A stretch of 19,802 bases of DNA, taken from Hydrogenothermaceae bacterium. Its GTDB lineage: Bacteria; Aquificota; Aquificia; Aquificales; Hydrogenothermaceae. The translations under genes and the position numbers were made by a program. This document shows, piece by piece, positions 7,599 through 15,286 of the stretch. Each line of letters starts with the position of its first letter. Positions within the stretch are counted from its first letter, which is position 1. The notes under the pieces were generated by a model that was not told where the DNA came from, searched no databases, and saw nothing but the letters and a program-made list of their open reading frames with translations. The stretch lies in assembly GCA_012961365.1 (NCBI GenBank), contig DTZN01000224.1, positions 1 through 19,802 of the forward strand. The letters run 5' to 3'.

Positions 7599-8624
7599 TT
7601 ATCCTCCTATACTTGTCATTATTCTTCTACATTCTCCAAAGGCATAATCATTAAATTGGATATTTTGATTAGATATTTCCTTAGCCACTATCACTTTTTC
7701 TATAAATTTTTCTAATTCTTCATCCGAACCATATTTAAGAACATCTTTTGCAACTATTTCTTCATCAGTTCTTAAACATAGTTTTATATTTCCTTCTACA
7801 GTTAATCTTAATTTTGAGCAACCATCACAAAACGGATTAGTTATAGGAGTTATAAATCCAACTTTTGTATTTATTGAAGGAATTAAATAAACCCTTGCTG
7901 CTCCACTTCCTATTGATGTTGTTGGAATTAGTTTTCCATATTTTTCTTCTATTGTGTTTTTTATCCTTTCTAATGGCTCCACCATTTCTTTTTTCCAATC
8001 TATTTGTCCTTGTCCTATTGGCATCATTTCTATAAATCTAATCTCCAATCCATATTCCTTTCCAAACTCTATAAAGTCTAATGCTTCCTTTTCATTTAAA
8101 TTTCTTATTATTACTGCATTTATTTTTATAGGTTCTATTCCATATTTTTTTGCTTCTTCTATACCTTCGATTACATCTTTTAAGTGACCTTTTGTTATGT
8201 CGTAAAAAAGCTTTGGATTTAAACTGTCTATTGAAATATTAAGTCTATTTAGACCTGCTTCTTTTAAGGCTTTTGCATGTTTTTTTAATGTAATTGCATT
8301 CGTAGTTAACGCTATATCTTTTATACCTACGTTTTTTAACATTTTTATAAATATATCTAAATCTTGTCTTAAAAGAGGTTCTCCTCCTGTTATTCTAACT
8401 GTTTTTAGTCCATATTTTTTTAATATTTTTACAAGTTTAGTCATATCTTCATAAGATAAAATTTCTTCTCTTGGGACCAAATCATGTTCTTCTGGTCTGC
8501 AATAAAAACATTTAAGATTACATCTGTCAGTTATTGAAATTCTTAAATATGTTATTTGAGCTAAGTTTGATGGTTTTCTATTTGGTATTAGTTTTATTTT
8601 TCCATTATTTATAACACTTATCAT
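7599..8624 (-). CDS. moaA: GTP 3',8-cyclase MoaA (molybdenum cofactor biosynthesis)
   Basis: MoaA is a radical-SAM enzyme that turns GTP into 3',8-cyclo-7,8-dihydro-GTP, the first step of molybdopterin synthesis. The 341-residue product has the radical-SAM motif CNLKCFYC (C35, C39, C42), the SAM-binding RITGGEPLLR, and the second cluster motif NPFCDGCSKLRLTVEGNIKLC (about residues 262-281). The C-terminal Gly-Gly required for activity is present (SIGG). Length and motifs are complete, so it should be functional. A ribosome site AAGG lies about 10 bases before the ATG. It stands alone, downstream of thiL but with its own promoter; no other Moco gene is in the window. Confidence 0.95.
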   Translation of the reverse strand: MISVINNGKIKLIPNRKPSNLAQITYLRISITDRCNLKCFYCRPEEHDLVPREEILSYEDMTKLVKILKKYGLKTVRITGGEPLLRQDLDIFIKMLKNVGIKDIALTTNAITLKKHAKALKEAGLNRLNISIDSLNPKLFYDITKGHLKDVIEGIEEAKKYGIEPIKINAVIIRNLNEKEALDFIEFGKEYGLEIRFIEMMPIGQGQIDWKKEMVEPLERIKNTIEEKYGKLIPTTSIGSGAARVYLIPSINTKVGFITPITNPFCDGCSKLRLTVEGNIKLCLRTDEEIVAKDVLKYGSDEELEKFIEKVIVAKEISNQNIQFNDYAFGECRRIMTSIGG

Positions 8625-8656
8625 TGGTTTTTTACCTTAAAATTTTTGTTTATATT

Positions 8657-8685
8657 AGGATATTACTTTTAGTCCGATTTGACAA
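8657..8685 (-). promoter_or_regulatory. Candidate promoter of moaA
   Basis: TTGTCA (8680-8685) and TATCCT (8657-8662) are 17 bases apart on the leftward strand, within the 82-base gap between thiL and moaA. The -35 is good, the -10 moderate. A TGACA direct repeat overlaps the -35 region; its meaning is unknown. Confidence 0.45.
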
Positions 8686-8706
8686 CTATGACATATCGCA
8701 TAATAA

Positions 8707-9627
8707 TTAAAAATGTTCAAATCCCTTTATTTTAAGTAGTTTATCTTGAAAATATATTCCTTTTCCTTCTTCTATGTGTCCTATTTTTAAGCAATCTTTA
8801 AAATGTTTTGCATTTTCTTTAGAAACTGTAAATGCAAGTTGATAGTCTTCTCCTCCGTAAAGGGCATATTCTAAAGGGTCTTTATAGTATTTTTTTGCAA
8901 ATTTTTCTAAAATCGGTGAAATTGGAATATTTTCTAAAACTATTTTCTTATTACTCATCTGGGAAATATGTCCCAAATCTCCAACAAGTCCATCACTTAT
9001 ATCTATACAGGAATTTGCATATTTTTGAATTCTTTCCTGTAGGTCTAATCTCGCTACAGGTCTTGTATGGTGTTTTAATAACTCTTTTTCAAAATTTTCC
9101 AAGTTTTTTATATCCTGTAGTAAAATTTCTAAACCTGCCCTTGATAAACCTGTATATCCTGATATAAAAATTAAATCTCCTTTTTTTGCATTACTCCTTG
9201 ATATGAATTTTTCTGTTTCTCCTGTTAAAAATAAATCAAATATTATTTCATTTGCGGATGAAGTGTTTCCTCCAATAATTTCAAATTTATAAAAGTTTTT
9301 TGCCTTGTTTATACCATTATAAATTTCTTCCAAAAAGGAAATTTCAGTATTTTTTGGAACTGCTACCGATATAACCCCCCATCTTGGAGTTCCTCCACAA
9401 GCAACTATATCACTAACATTTACACTAACTAACTTCCACCCTAAATCAATAGGATTAATTTTATTTTTTATAAAGTGCCTATTTTCGACCTGTATATCTG
9501 CAGTAAAAAGTAATTTTTTTCCATTAACATTTACACAAGCACAATCATCTCCAAATCCAACTAGAATATCTTTATCATTTATTGATAAAATGCTTGTTAG
9601 CTTTTTTATTATTTTAAATTCTGACAT
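8707..9627 (-). CDS. thiL: Thiamine-monophosphate kinase
   Basis: ThiL phosphorylates thiamine monophosphate with ATP to make thiamine diphosphate. The 306-residue product has the family's motifs in order: GFGDDCA with the metal-binding aspartates (about 24-30), FTADIQVE, VNVSDIVACGGTP, GGNTSS, CIDISDGLVGDL and YGGEDYQL. Its ATG lies one base beyond the stop of the solute-binding protein gene. Only a weak AAAGAA precedes it, so translation probably depends on coupling. It is the last gene of the leftward run from lysS. No other thiamine gene is near, and its partner upstream does not by itself indicate thiamine uptake. Confidence 0.93.
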   Translation of the reverse strand: MSEFKIIKKLTSILSINDKDILVGFGDDCACVNVNGKKLLFTADIQVENRHFIKNKINPIDLGWKLVSVNVSDIVACGGTPRWGVISVAVPKNTEISFLEEIYNGINKAKNFYKFEIIGGNTSSANEIIFDLFLTGETEKFISRSNAKKGDLIFISGYTGLSRAGLEILLQDIKNLENFEKELLKHHTRPVARLDLQERIQKYANSCIDISDGLVGDLGHISQMSNKKIVLENIPISPILEKFAKKYYKDPLEYALYGGEDYQLAFTVSKENAKHFKDCLKIGHIEEGKGIYFQDKLLKIKGFEHF

Positions 9628-9628
9628 T

Positions 9629-11377
9629 TTAATTCTTTATATAAACCATATTGCTTTTATACCAACCCCATACAGTTGGAAATACATTCTTTAGTTTGTT
9701 TTTTACTGCTATAAGTTCTTCAGGAGCTACTATAAATATCATTGGTTGATATTCTCCTATTATTTTAAATGCTTTTTTATAGAGTTTATCCCTTTTTTTG
9801 GGGTCTAGTTCTACTGATGCTTTTTCAAAAAGTTTATCAATCTCTGCTTCCCATTTTGTTGCTGGTTGTTTTTGATTTGGATACCACATATGAAGATGAC
9901 CAGAAGATAACCAAACATTTTGCCCAAAATATGGGTCTAAACTTCCTGTTAATCCAATTATTACTGCTTCAAAATCATAAGAACTCATCAGTTTGGAAAC
10001 CAAATTATTAAAATCTAAGGTTTGAAAATTTACATCTATACCTATTTTTTTTAAATCATCTTTAATTATGTTCCCAATAGCTTCTCTTTCTTTATTACCT
10101 GCGTTTGTTATTAAAGTAAATTTTAATTTATGGCCTTCACTATCATATAAAAAACCATCTTTTCCTTCTTTAAAACCTATTGATAGTAAAATTTTTTTAG
10201 CTTTTTTTAAATTGTATGGGTATTTAGGATAATAATTTTCATCAAATAACCTTGTATTTGCAGGGGTTACTGCTGTATAAATTGGGTGAGCTAAACCGTT
10301 GTAAACTAGATTTATAATTCCTTTTCTGTCTATAGCATAAGAAATTGCTTGTCTAAATTTTTTATTTTGAAACCATTTTAATTTATATTTTTCAATTGGT
10401 GCTTTTGGATTTTGGTTAAATACTATAAAAGTTGTTGATGGAGTAGCACCTAAATTATAAATAGTAAAGTTTTTTTTCTTTGCATTTTTTATAAGTTCAT
10501 ATAAATCTGAAGCTCTAACTGAATAAATATCAATTTCGCCTGATAAAAATTTTATAAGCTGAACATCTGGGTCTGAAATAATTGGAGCTTTTATTTGTGT
10601 AATATACGGCAGTTTTTGACCTTTTTTGTCTTTTTCCCAATAAAGTTCATTTTTCTCATAAATTGCAATTTGTGATGATTTGTATTCCACTAATTTATAA
10701 GCTCCTGTGCCTATTAATTCTTTTGGGTTTGTATTTATATTCCAAGCAGATGGAAAAGTTTTATTCTTTACAAACTTTTCAAGTTTATGTTTTGGAAGTA
10801 TTGGCTGTCCTACTGCACTTAAAAAAGGTGCAAATGGTTTTGGAAGACTAAACTTTACTATCTTCTCACTAACTTTTTCTACTTTAAAAGGTTTTCCCTC
10901 TACTAACAAAACATCTTTAGAAGATGTTGGAATATCTGGATTATAGTAAATTTGATTGTATGTAAATATAACATCATTGGCAGTTACAGGTTTACCATCA
11001 AACCAGTAAGCATCTTTTCTAATATAAAAATACCAAACAGTTCCATTTTCATTATGCTCCCATTTTTCTGCTAAATCTGGCTCTGGTAATAAAGTTTTTA
11101 TATTTGTTTTTGTAAGTCCATTAAATAGGTATCCTATAACTGCTGTGGAAGTTGTCTCTTGTGCCATTGCAGGGTTAAAAGTCTTTGCATCACCAGAAAG
11201 GGCTTTTTTTAAAACACCACCGGGTATGCCTATGGAAACATAAGCCTTTGTTATATCTATCTTTTTTACTGCAGATGTATCTACCGCTTCATTATTTGGA
11301 GAAATAAGATAAAAAGGAAGAAACAATATGATTATAGAAATAATGGCTAAAAATATATATAAGATTTTATCTTTCAT
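9629..11377 (-). CDS. ABC-type peptide/oligopeptide solute-binding protein (family 5)
   Basis: Family 5 binding proteins (OppA/DppA-like) capture peptides, nickel or sugars in the periplasm for an ABC importer. The 582-residue product begins with a hydrophobic segment (about residues 5-27) without a following lipobox cysteine, so it is either membrane-anchored or cleaved. Family features are AMAQETTSTAVIGYLFNGL, the segment LAEKWEHNENGTVWYFYIR, and VTANDVIFTYNQI (about 130-142). Later come ELIGTGAYKL and FRQAISYAIDRKGI. No permease or ATPase is in the window, so it is an orphan and its ligand is unknown. Its ATG overlaps the Trm112-like gene by 11 bases, and thiL follows after 1 base. Confidence 0.9.
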   Translation of the reverse strand: MKDKILYIFLAIISIIILFLPFYLISPNNEAVDTSAVKKIDITKAYVSIGIPGGVLKKALSGDAKTFNPAMAQETTSTAVIGYLFNGLTKTNIKTLLPEPDLAEKWEHNENGTVWYFYIRKDAYWFDGKPVTANDVIFTYNQIYYNPDIPTSSKDVLLVEGKPFKVEKVSEKIVKFSLPKPFAPFLSAVGQPILPKHKLEKFVKNKTFPSAWNINTNPKELIGTGAYKLVEYKSSQIAIYEKNELYWEKDKKGQKLPYITQIKAPIISDPDVQLIKFLSGEIDIYSVRASDLYELIKNAKKKNFTIYNLGATPSTTFIVFNQNPKAPIEKYKLKWFQNKKFRQAISYAIDRKGIINLVYNGLAHPIYTAVTPANTRLFDENYYPKYPYNLKKAKKILLSIGFKEGKDGFLYDSEGHKLKFTLITNAGNKEREAIGNIIKDDLKKIGIDVNFQTLDFNNLVSKLMSSYDFEAVIIGLTGSLDPYFGQNVWLSSGHLHMWYPNQKQPATKWEAEIDKLFEKASVELDPKKRDKLYKKAFKIIGEYQPMIFIVAPEELIAVKNKLKNVFPTVWGWYKSNMVYIKN

Positions 11378-11546
11378 TTTTTTCTAAAGGTTTAGCTTCT
11401 TCTTCTAGCAAAATAGGGATATCATCTTCTATTGGGTAAAATACAACACAACTTTTACATATAAGTATATTTTTCTCTTTATCGTATATTAAGTCTGATT
11501 TACATTTTGGGCATGCTATTATTTTTAGGAGTTTTTCATCAATCAT
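11367..11546 (-). CDS. Trm112/UPF0434 (YcaR-like) zinc-ribbon protein, 59 aa
   Basis: This short gene reads [15 protein letters not shown] at its start, then [15 protein letters not shown] and [12 protein letters not shown], ending after 59 residues. That is the Trm112-like UPF0434 family pattern (LLxIIACPxCxxxL ... DGIPVLL). Two CxxC pairs (C12/C15, C30/C33) can bind zinc; E. coli YcaR lacks the second pair. Trm112 in archaea and eukaryotes activates methyltransferases; the bacterial role is not firmly known. It overlaps the end of hfq by 8 bases and the start of the solute-binding protein gene by 11. GGAAG lies a few bases before its ATG. The double overlap and the conserved motif leave little doubt that it is real. 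Confidence 0.9.
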   Translation of the reverse strand: MIDEKLLKIIACPKCKSDLIYDKEKNILICKSCVVFYPIEDDIPILLEEEAKPLEKNER

Positions 11547-11781
11547 TTTCTTCTTCCAATGAAAAATCTATAGGTCTTTTAGGAATTACAGTTGTTATTG
11601 CATGTTTATATACTAAAACTTGCCTTGGACCTTCTTTTATTAGAATTGTAAATGTATCAAAATACCTTATTTTTCCTTCAAGCTTAACACCATTTACAAG
11701 ATATATCTTAACTCTAACATTTGCCTTTCTTATTGTATTTAAGAATTTATCCTGAATTCTTAGCTGTTTCTTTTTTCCCAC
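11539..11781 (-). CDS. hfq: RNA chaperone Hfq
   Basis: Hfq is a hexameric Sm-like protein that pairs small RNAs with mRNAs. The 80-residue product starts [19 protein letters not shown] and contains the Sm1 block [18 protein letters not shown] and the Sm2 block [11 protein letters not shown], both canonical, followed by a short acidic tail without a long C-terminal extension. I chose the GTG at 11781 because a perfect AAGGAGG (11790-11796) lies 8 bases upstream. The in-frame ATG at 11799 overlaps the preceding stop (TAATG) and would add six residues, but would put that ribosome site inside the coding sequence. It sits within a run of overlapping genes from lysS. Confidence 0.95.
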   Translation of the reverse strand: MGKKKQLRIQDKFLNTIRKANVRVKIYLVNGVKLEGKIRYFDTFTILIKEGPRQVLVYKHAITTVIPKRPIDFSLEEEND

Positions 11782-11789
11782 GTTTATTT

Positions 11790-11796
11790 CCTCCTT
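11790..11796 (-). promoter_or_regulatory. Shine-Dalgarno site that decides the hfq start
   Basis: AAGGAGG followed by 8 bases and GTG. It lies downstream of the ATG at 11799 and is therefore evidence for the shorter Hfq. Confidence 0.75.
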
Positions 11797-11798
11797 CA

Positions 11799-12746
11799 TT
11801 AATGCATTGCCACATTATAAAGTTTTTCCCCTAATTTTACGATTTTGTTATAATCTTTCAATGATTTTTTCCATCTGTCAGGTATAGCTTCTTCTCCATT
11901 ATAAGCTCCTGCGAAAGCCCCTGCAATAAGTGCTATTGCATCTGTATCTCCTCCAAAATCACCATAAGAATTAACTGCATTTATTATTGTATTTTCTACA
12001 GAAGAAGGAGTTTTTAAAAACACAAACAATGCTTGTGAAACTGCCTCTAATGCAAAAGAACCATTACCTAAAATATTTATAGCAGTTTCATAATCTGCAT
12101 TTTCCTTTATAAGTAGATTTATTTTCTCTAAATATTCTTTAGTTTCATCCAAAGACACAAAAGTTTTTAAAAGTTCTATAAAGTAAGGATATTCATCTTC
12201 AAGATAAAATTTACCTTGCATTAATTCTCCAATAGAAACTGCCAAAATACTTGCAACATCTAAAACTATCTCATTTTTATGGGTTATCATTACAATAGCT
12301 TTAGCCCCTTCAACTGCTAAAACAGGATTTGTATAATGAAACATCCCAATTGGAATAGCTGGTAAAGCTCCCTCTATTGAGCTACCACCTCTTTTTGGGT
12401 CTTTACCTTGCTTTATTTCTTCTAAAGAGACTAGGAAATAAGGGTCTACATAGTTATGAATTTCTTCTTTTTCATACCATTCCAAATATCTTTCGATAAT
12501 ATCTTTTATATCTAACTTTCCCCTAGAAGATAAACTCTCTGCAACAATTCTTATAATTTCAAACTCACTTGTTGTTTCACCTTTTCTTAAAAAATTTGCT
12601 GGGGAAGATGGATGCGGTTCACATAAATCTGTAATTCTACCTCCATAATGAAGTATTATTTCATCAAAGGGAAGTTCTTCAACACACATTCCCATACTAT
12701 CTCCTATGGCACAACCAAGTAAAGCTCCTATAAATCTATCTTTCAT
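11799..12746 (-). CDS. ADP-ribosylglycohydrolase (DraG) family protein with variant metal motif
   Basis: This family removes ADP-ribose from proteins or small molecules using a dinuclear metal centre. The 315-residue product has the family start [13 protein letters not shown] (7-19) and the C-terminal metal motif [20 protein letters not shown] (about 262-281). However, the N-terminal motif usually written TDDT reads T-S-E-F (59-62, in [10 protein letters not shown]), so two expected metal-binding aspartates are Ser and Glu. Catalysis may be altered or lost. Its ATG overlaps the lysS stop by 11 bases, with GGAG upstream, and hfq follows directly. No ADP-ribosyltransferase is visible in the window, so the target is unknown. 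Confidence 0.85.
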   Translation of the reverse strand: MKDRFIGALLGCAIGDSMGMCVEELPFDEIILHYGGRITDLCEPHPSSPANFLRKGETTSEFEIIRIVAESLSSRGKLDIKDIIERYLEWYEKEEIHNYVDPYFLVSLEEIKQGKDPKRGGSSIEGALPAIPIGMFHYTNPVLAVEGAKAIVMITHKNEIVLDVASILAVSIGELMQGKFYLEDEYPYFIELLKTFVSLDETKEYLEKINLLIKENADYETAINILGNGSFALEAVSQALFVFLKTPSSVENTIINAVNSYGDFGGDTDAIALIAGAFAGAYNGEEAIPDRWKKSLKDYNKIVKLGEKLYNVAMH

Positions 12747-14493
12747 GTATTAACTCTCCTTTTTTTTCAGGGCGAAGAGTAGGGAAAAGAATAACTTCCC
12801 TTATAGAAGATGTATCTGCTAACATCATTATAAGTCTATCTATTCCAATCCCCTCTCCACCTGTAGGAGGAAGTCCATATTCTAAAGCTATTAAAAAGTT
12901 TTCATCTATATCCATAGCTTCTTCATCTTTAACTTTATCTTTTAGTTGTTGCATAAATCTTTCTCTTTGGTCTTCTGGGTCATTTAGCTCTGTGTACGCA
13001 TTTGCAAGTTCTTTTTTATTTATTATTAGTTCAAATCTCTCAACTAAATCCGAATCTTCTCTATGGGTTTTTGCAAGTGGTGATAAAACTTTTGGAAAGT
13101 CCATTACAAATGTAGGTTGTATTAAATCTTCTTCTATAAAATGTTCAAATAGTTTATCCAGAATTTTTGCATGGGTTAACTCATCTGCATTTTTTACTCC
13201 TATTTCTTTCGCAAATTCTCTTGCTTTTTCTTCATCAAGGAAAAACTCTTTATCTTTTCCTGTCTTCTCCTTTAAAGCATCAAAAAATTTTAATCTCCTA
13301 AACGGCTTTTCAAAATCTAATTCTTGTCCTTCCCAAGTTATCTTTAAAGTCCCTTTTGTATCTAAAAGAATTTTTCTAAACAATTCTTCAGTCATATCCA
13401 TTAAATCGTAATAATCTAAATAAGCCCCGTAAAACTCAACCATTGTAAACTCTGGGTTATGAGTTGTATCTATACCTTCGTTTCTAAAATTTCTTCCTAT
13501 TTCATAAACTCTATTAAATCCTCCAACTACAAGCATTTTTAAATAAAGTTCTGGAGCAATTCTCAAAAACATATCCATATCTAAAGCATTATGATGAGTT
13601 ATAAAAGGTTTAGCCATAGCACCAGAAGCTACAGACTGCAAAATTGGAGTTTCAACTTCCATAAAGCCCTTACTTTCTAAATACTCTCTTAAGCTTTTTA
13701 TTGCTTTTGCTCTGAGTTTAAATATTTCTCTAGCTTCTTTATTTGCTATCAAATCTACATATCTATGTCTATATCTAGTTTCTACATCTTTCAATCCGTG
13801 CCATTTTTCAGGTAAAGGTCTCAATGCTTTAGTCAAAAGCTTTGCATATTTAACTTCTACTGTTAGCTCTCCAGTCATAGTTCTAAAAAGCTGTCCTTCA
13901 ACACCTATAATATCTCCTACATCTAATATATTCATTAATTTTTGATAGTTTTCTTCTCCTAAAGTGTCCTTTCTAAAATAAACTTGTAATTTTCCATCTG
14001 CATCTTGGATATGCCCAAATGCTGCTTTTCCTTGGTCTCTTAGAGATATTAGTCTTCCTGCAACTTTTACATTTTCTCTATTTGGGTCTAAATCAAATTG
14101 GGATTTTACTGTAAAAACTGGCAAAGCACTTTCTTCTCTTGTTTCCTCATTTGCTAATAATGTTAACTTTCCTTCTATTCTTTCCAATTTCCCTTTAAAT
14201 GCTGTTTCTTGATTTGGTGCAAACTTACCTACAGACTGGGAAATTATAACCTGAAGTTCCACAGGCTTTTCTAAATCTGCAAATCTAATTACATATTTAT
14301 CATCTCTTTTTGAAACTCTTTTTATTTTCCCTTTTACTATGAACTCCTTATCTTTTGGAACAGGCTTTTCATATTTTTCTCTAACTTTATCTAAAGATAC
14401 TGTAGTTTCAAATTTATGAGGATATGGATTTATTCCTTCTTTCTTTAAATTTTCTACTAACTGCTTTCTACTTGGGATAATTTCTTCAGGCAT
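12736..14493 (-). CDS. lysS: Lysyl-tRNA synthetase, class II, with extra N-terminal module
   Basis: LysRS charges tRNA-Lys. The C-terminal two thirds match bacterial LysS closely: [19 protein letters not shown] (about 220-238), motif 2 [16 protein letters not shown] (327-342) with HNPEFT, and motif 3 GIGIDRL near the end. The usual anticodon-binding OB fold begins with [20 protein letters not shown] (about 142-161). Before it lies an additional segment, residues about 48-125 ([10 protein letters not shown] ... [15 protein letters not shown]), which itself reads like an OB-type strand pattern. The 585-residue length exceeds the usual ~500. AAGGAGGA lies a few bases before the ATG. It is the first gene of the leftward overlapping run. 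Confidence 0.96.
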   Translation of the reverse strand: MPEEIIPSRKQLVENLKKEGINPYPHKFETTVSLDKVREKYEKPVPKDKEFIVKGKIKRVSKRDDKYVIRFADLEKPVELQVIISQSVGKFAPNQETAFKGKLERIEGKLTLLANEETREESALPVFTVKSQFDLDPNRENVKVAGRLISLRDQGKAAFGHIQDADGKLQVYFRKDTLGEENYQKLMNILDVGDIIGVEGQLFRTMTGELTVEVKYAKLLTKALRPLPEKWHGLKDVETRYRHRYVDLIANKEAREIFKLRAKAIKSLREYLESKGFMEVETPILQSVASGAMAKPFITHHNALDMDMFLRIAPELYLKMLVVGGFNRVYEIGRNFRNEGIDTTHNPEFTMVEFYGAYLDYYDLMDMTEELFRKILLDTKGTLKITWEGQELDFEKPFRRLKFFDALKEKTGKDKEFFLDEEKAREFAKEIGVKNADELTHAKILDKLFEHFIEEDLIQPTFVMDFPKVLSPLAKTHREDSDLVERFELIINKKELANAYTELNDPEDQRERFMQQLKDKVKDEEAMDIDENFLIALEYGLPPTGGEGIGIDRLIMMLADTSSIREVILFPTLRPEKKGELIHER

Positions 14494-14534
14494 TAGTTCC
14501 TCCTTGACATTACCGATAAAATTTCTTAAATTTT

Positions 14535-14540
14535 ATTATA
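14535..14540 (-). promoter_or_regulatory. Candidate -10 box of the lysS operon
   Basis: A perfect TATAAT lies about 42 bases before the lysS ATG, in the 126-base gap after the YceD-like gene. The -35 position (AACCTA) is poor. The gap otherwise holds no ORF, no rpmF and no GC-rich terminator hairpin, so read-through from the YceD-like gene is possible. Confidence 0.35.
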
Positions 14541-14619
14541 AATCAATAAAAATTTGTTAGGTTTTATATAGTTTTCAAAAGGTGTCCAAAGATTTTCAAA
14601 GATTAATCATAATATTTTA

Positions 14620-15159
14620 TTATTTTTGTTTTCCTTCTAAAAGTTTTTGAAGCTTAGCGAATGGAGAATTTTTTCTTTTCTCTTTTTTTTCACAATCGCA
14701 AGGATTTTCATTTTTGTTAGCTCCACAAATTGGACATATACCTTTACAATTTTCATCACATAAAGGTTTCATTGGAGTTTTTACAAGAATTTCTTCTCTG
14801 ATAAAATCATTTAAATCAAACTTTTCTTCATCTTCTAGGTATTGTGTATCTAAATCTCCACTTCCTAGCTTTCCACTTTCTAGTTTTTTAGTTGATAAAA
14901 ACACATTACTTGTTCCAGATAAATCCATATTAAAAGGTTCCAAACATCTACTACATTCCACTTGAACATCACTTTTAAAATTCATAGAGACTGCATAACC
15001 ATTTTTTTCTTTTATAATATATAAGTTTACTTTCACATCTTCACTTGATGAATATTCTTCTGGTAAATCTAAACTCTCAAAAGAAACTTCATACTCTTTT
15101 TGAACAAATTTTTCTTTTCTTAATTCATTTTTCAAATTTATATAATGTTTGTTAGACAT
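14620..15159 (-). CDS. DUF177/YceD family protein
   Basis: YceD-family proteins affect 23S rRNA accumulation and ribosome biogenesis. The 179-residue product has the conserved CSRCLEPF (C69/C72) and the C-terminal cysteine cluster PLCDENCKGICPICGANKN followed by CDC (C134 to C156), then NSPFAKLQKLL at the end. These are diagnostic of the family. A ribosome site AGGAGGT (15166-15172) is 7 bases before the ATG. In many bacteria rpmF, for ribosomal protein L32, follows directly; here the next 126 bases contain no such gene, and lysS comes next. The gene is divergent from the SQR-like gene. Confidence 0.9.
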   Translation of the reverse strand: MSNKHYINLKNELRKEKFVQKEYEVSFESLDLPEEYSSSEDVKVNLYIIKEKNGYAVSMNFKSDVQVECSRCLEPFNMDLSGTSNVFLSTKKLESGKLGSGDLDTQYLEDEEKFDLNDFIREEILVKTPMKPLCDENCKGICPICGANKNENPCDCEKKEKRKNSPFAKLQKLLEGKQK

Positions 15160-15243
15160 CTTTATACCTCCTATTTAGTAATAAGATAAGCTCACATAAT
15201 TTATTCTAATACTGTATTTTTGCAAATCAAGTATATATTATTT

Positions 15244-15252
15244 TGTTATAAT
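15244..15252 (+). promoter_or_regulatory. Extended -10 promoter of the SQR-like gene
   Basis: TG-T-TATAAT (extended -10) lies 35 bases before the ATG, within the 127-base divergent region. No clear -35 is present at 16-18 bases, which extended -10 promoters can tolerate. AAGGAGG (15272-15278) lies 8 bases before the start. Confidence 0.5.
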
Positions 15253-15286
15253 TATTCGAATACTTTTATTTAAGGAGGCAACAAAA

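Noticed and set aside
8679..8706. Rightward promoter-like TTGACA upstream of thiL's 3' end
   Set aside because: No acceptable -10 lies 16-18 bases on, and there is no rightward gene to serve. The same bases explain a moaA -35 on the other strand.
14570..14619. Repeated AAAGATTTTCAAAGATT after the YceD-like gene as a terminator
   Set aside because: It is a short direct repeat, not an inverted one, and lacks a GC-rich stem.
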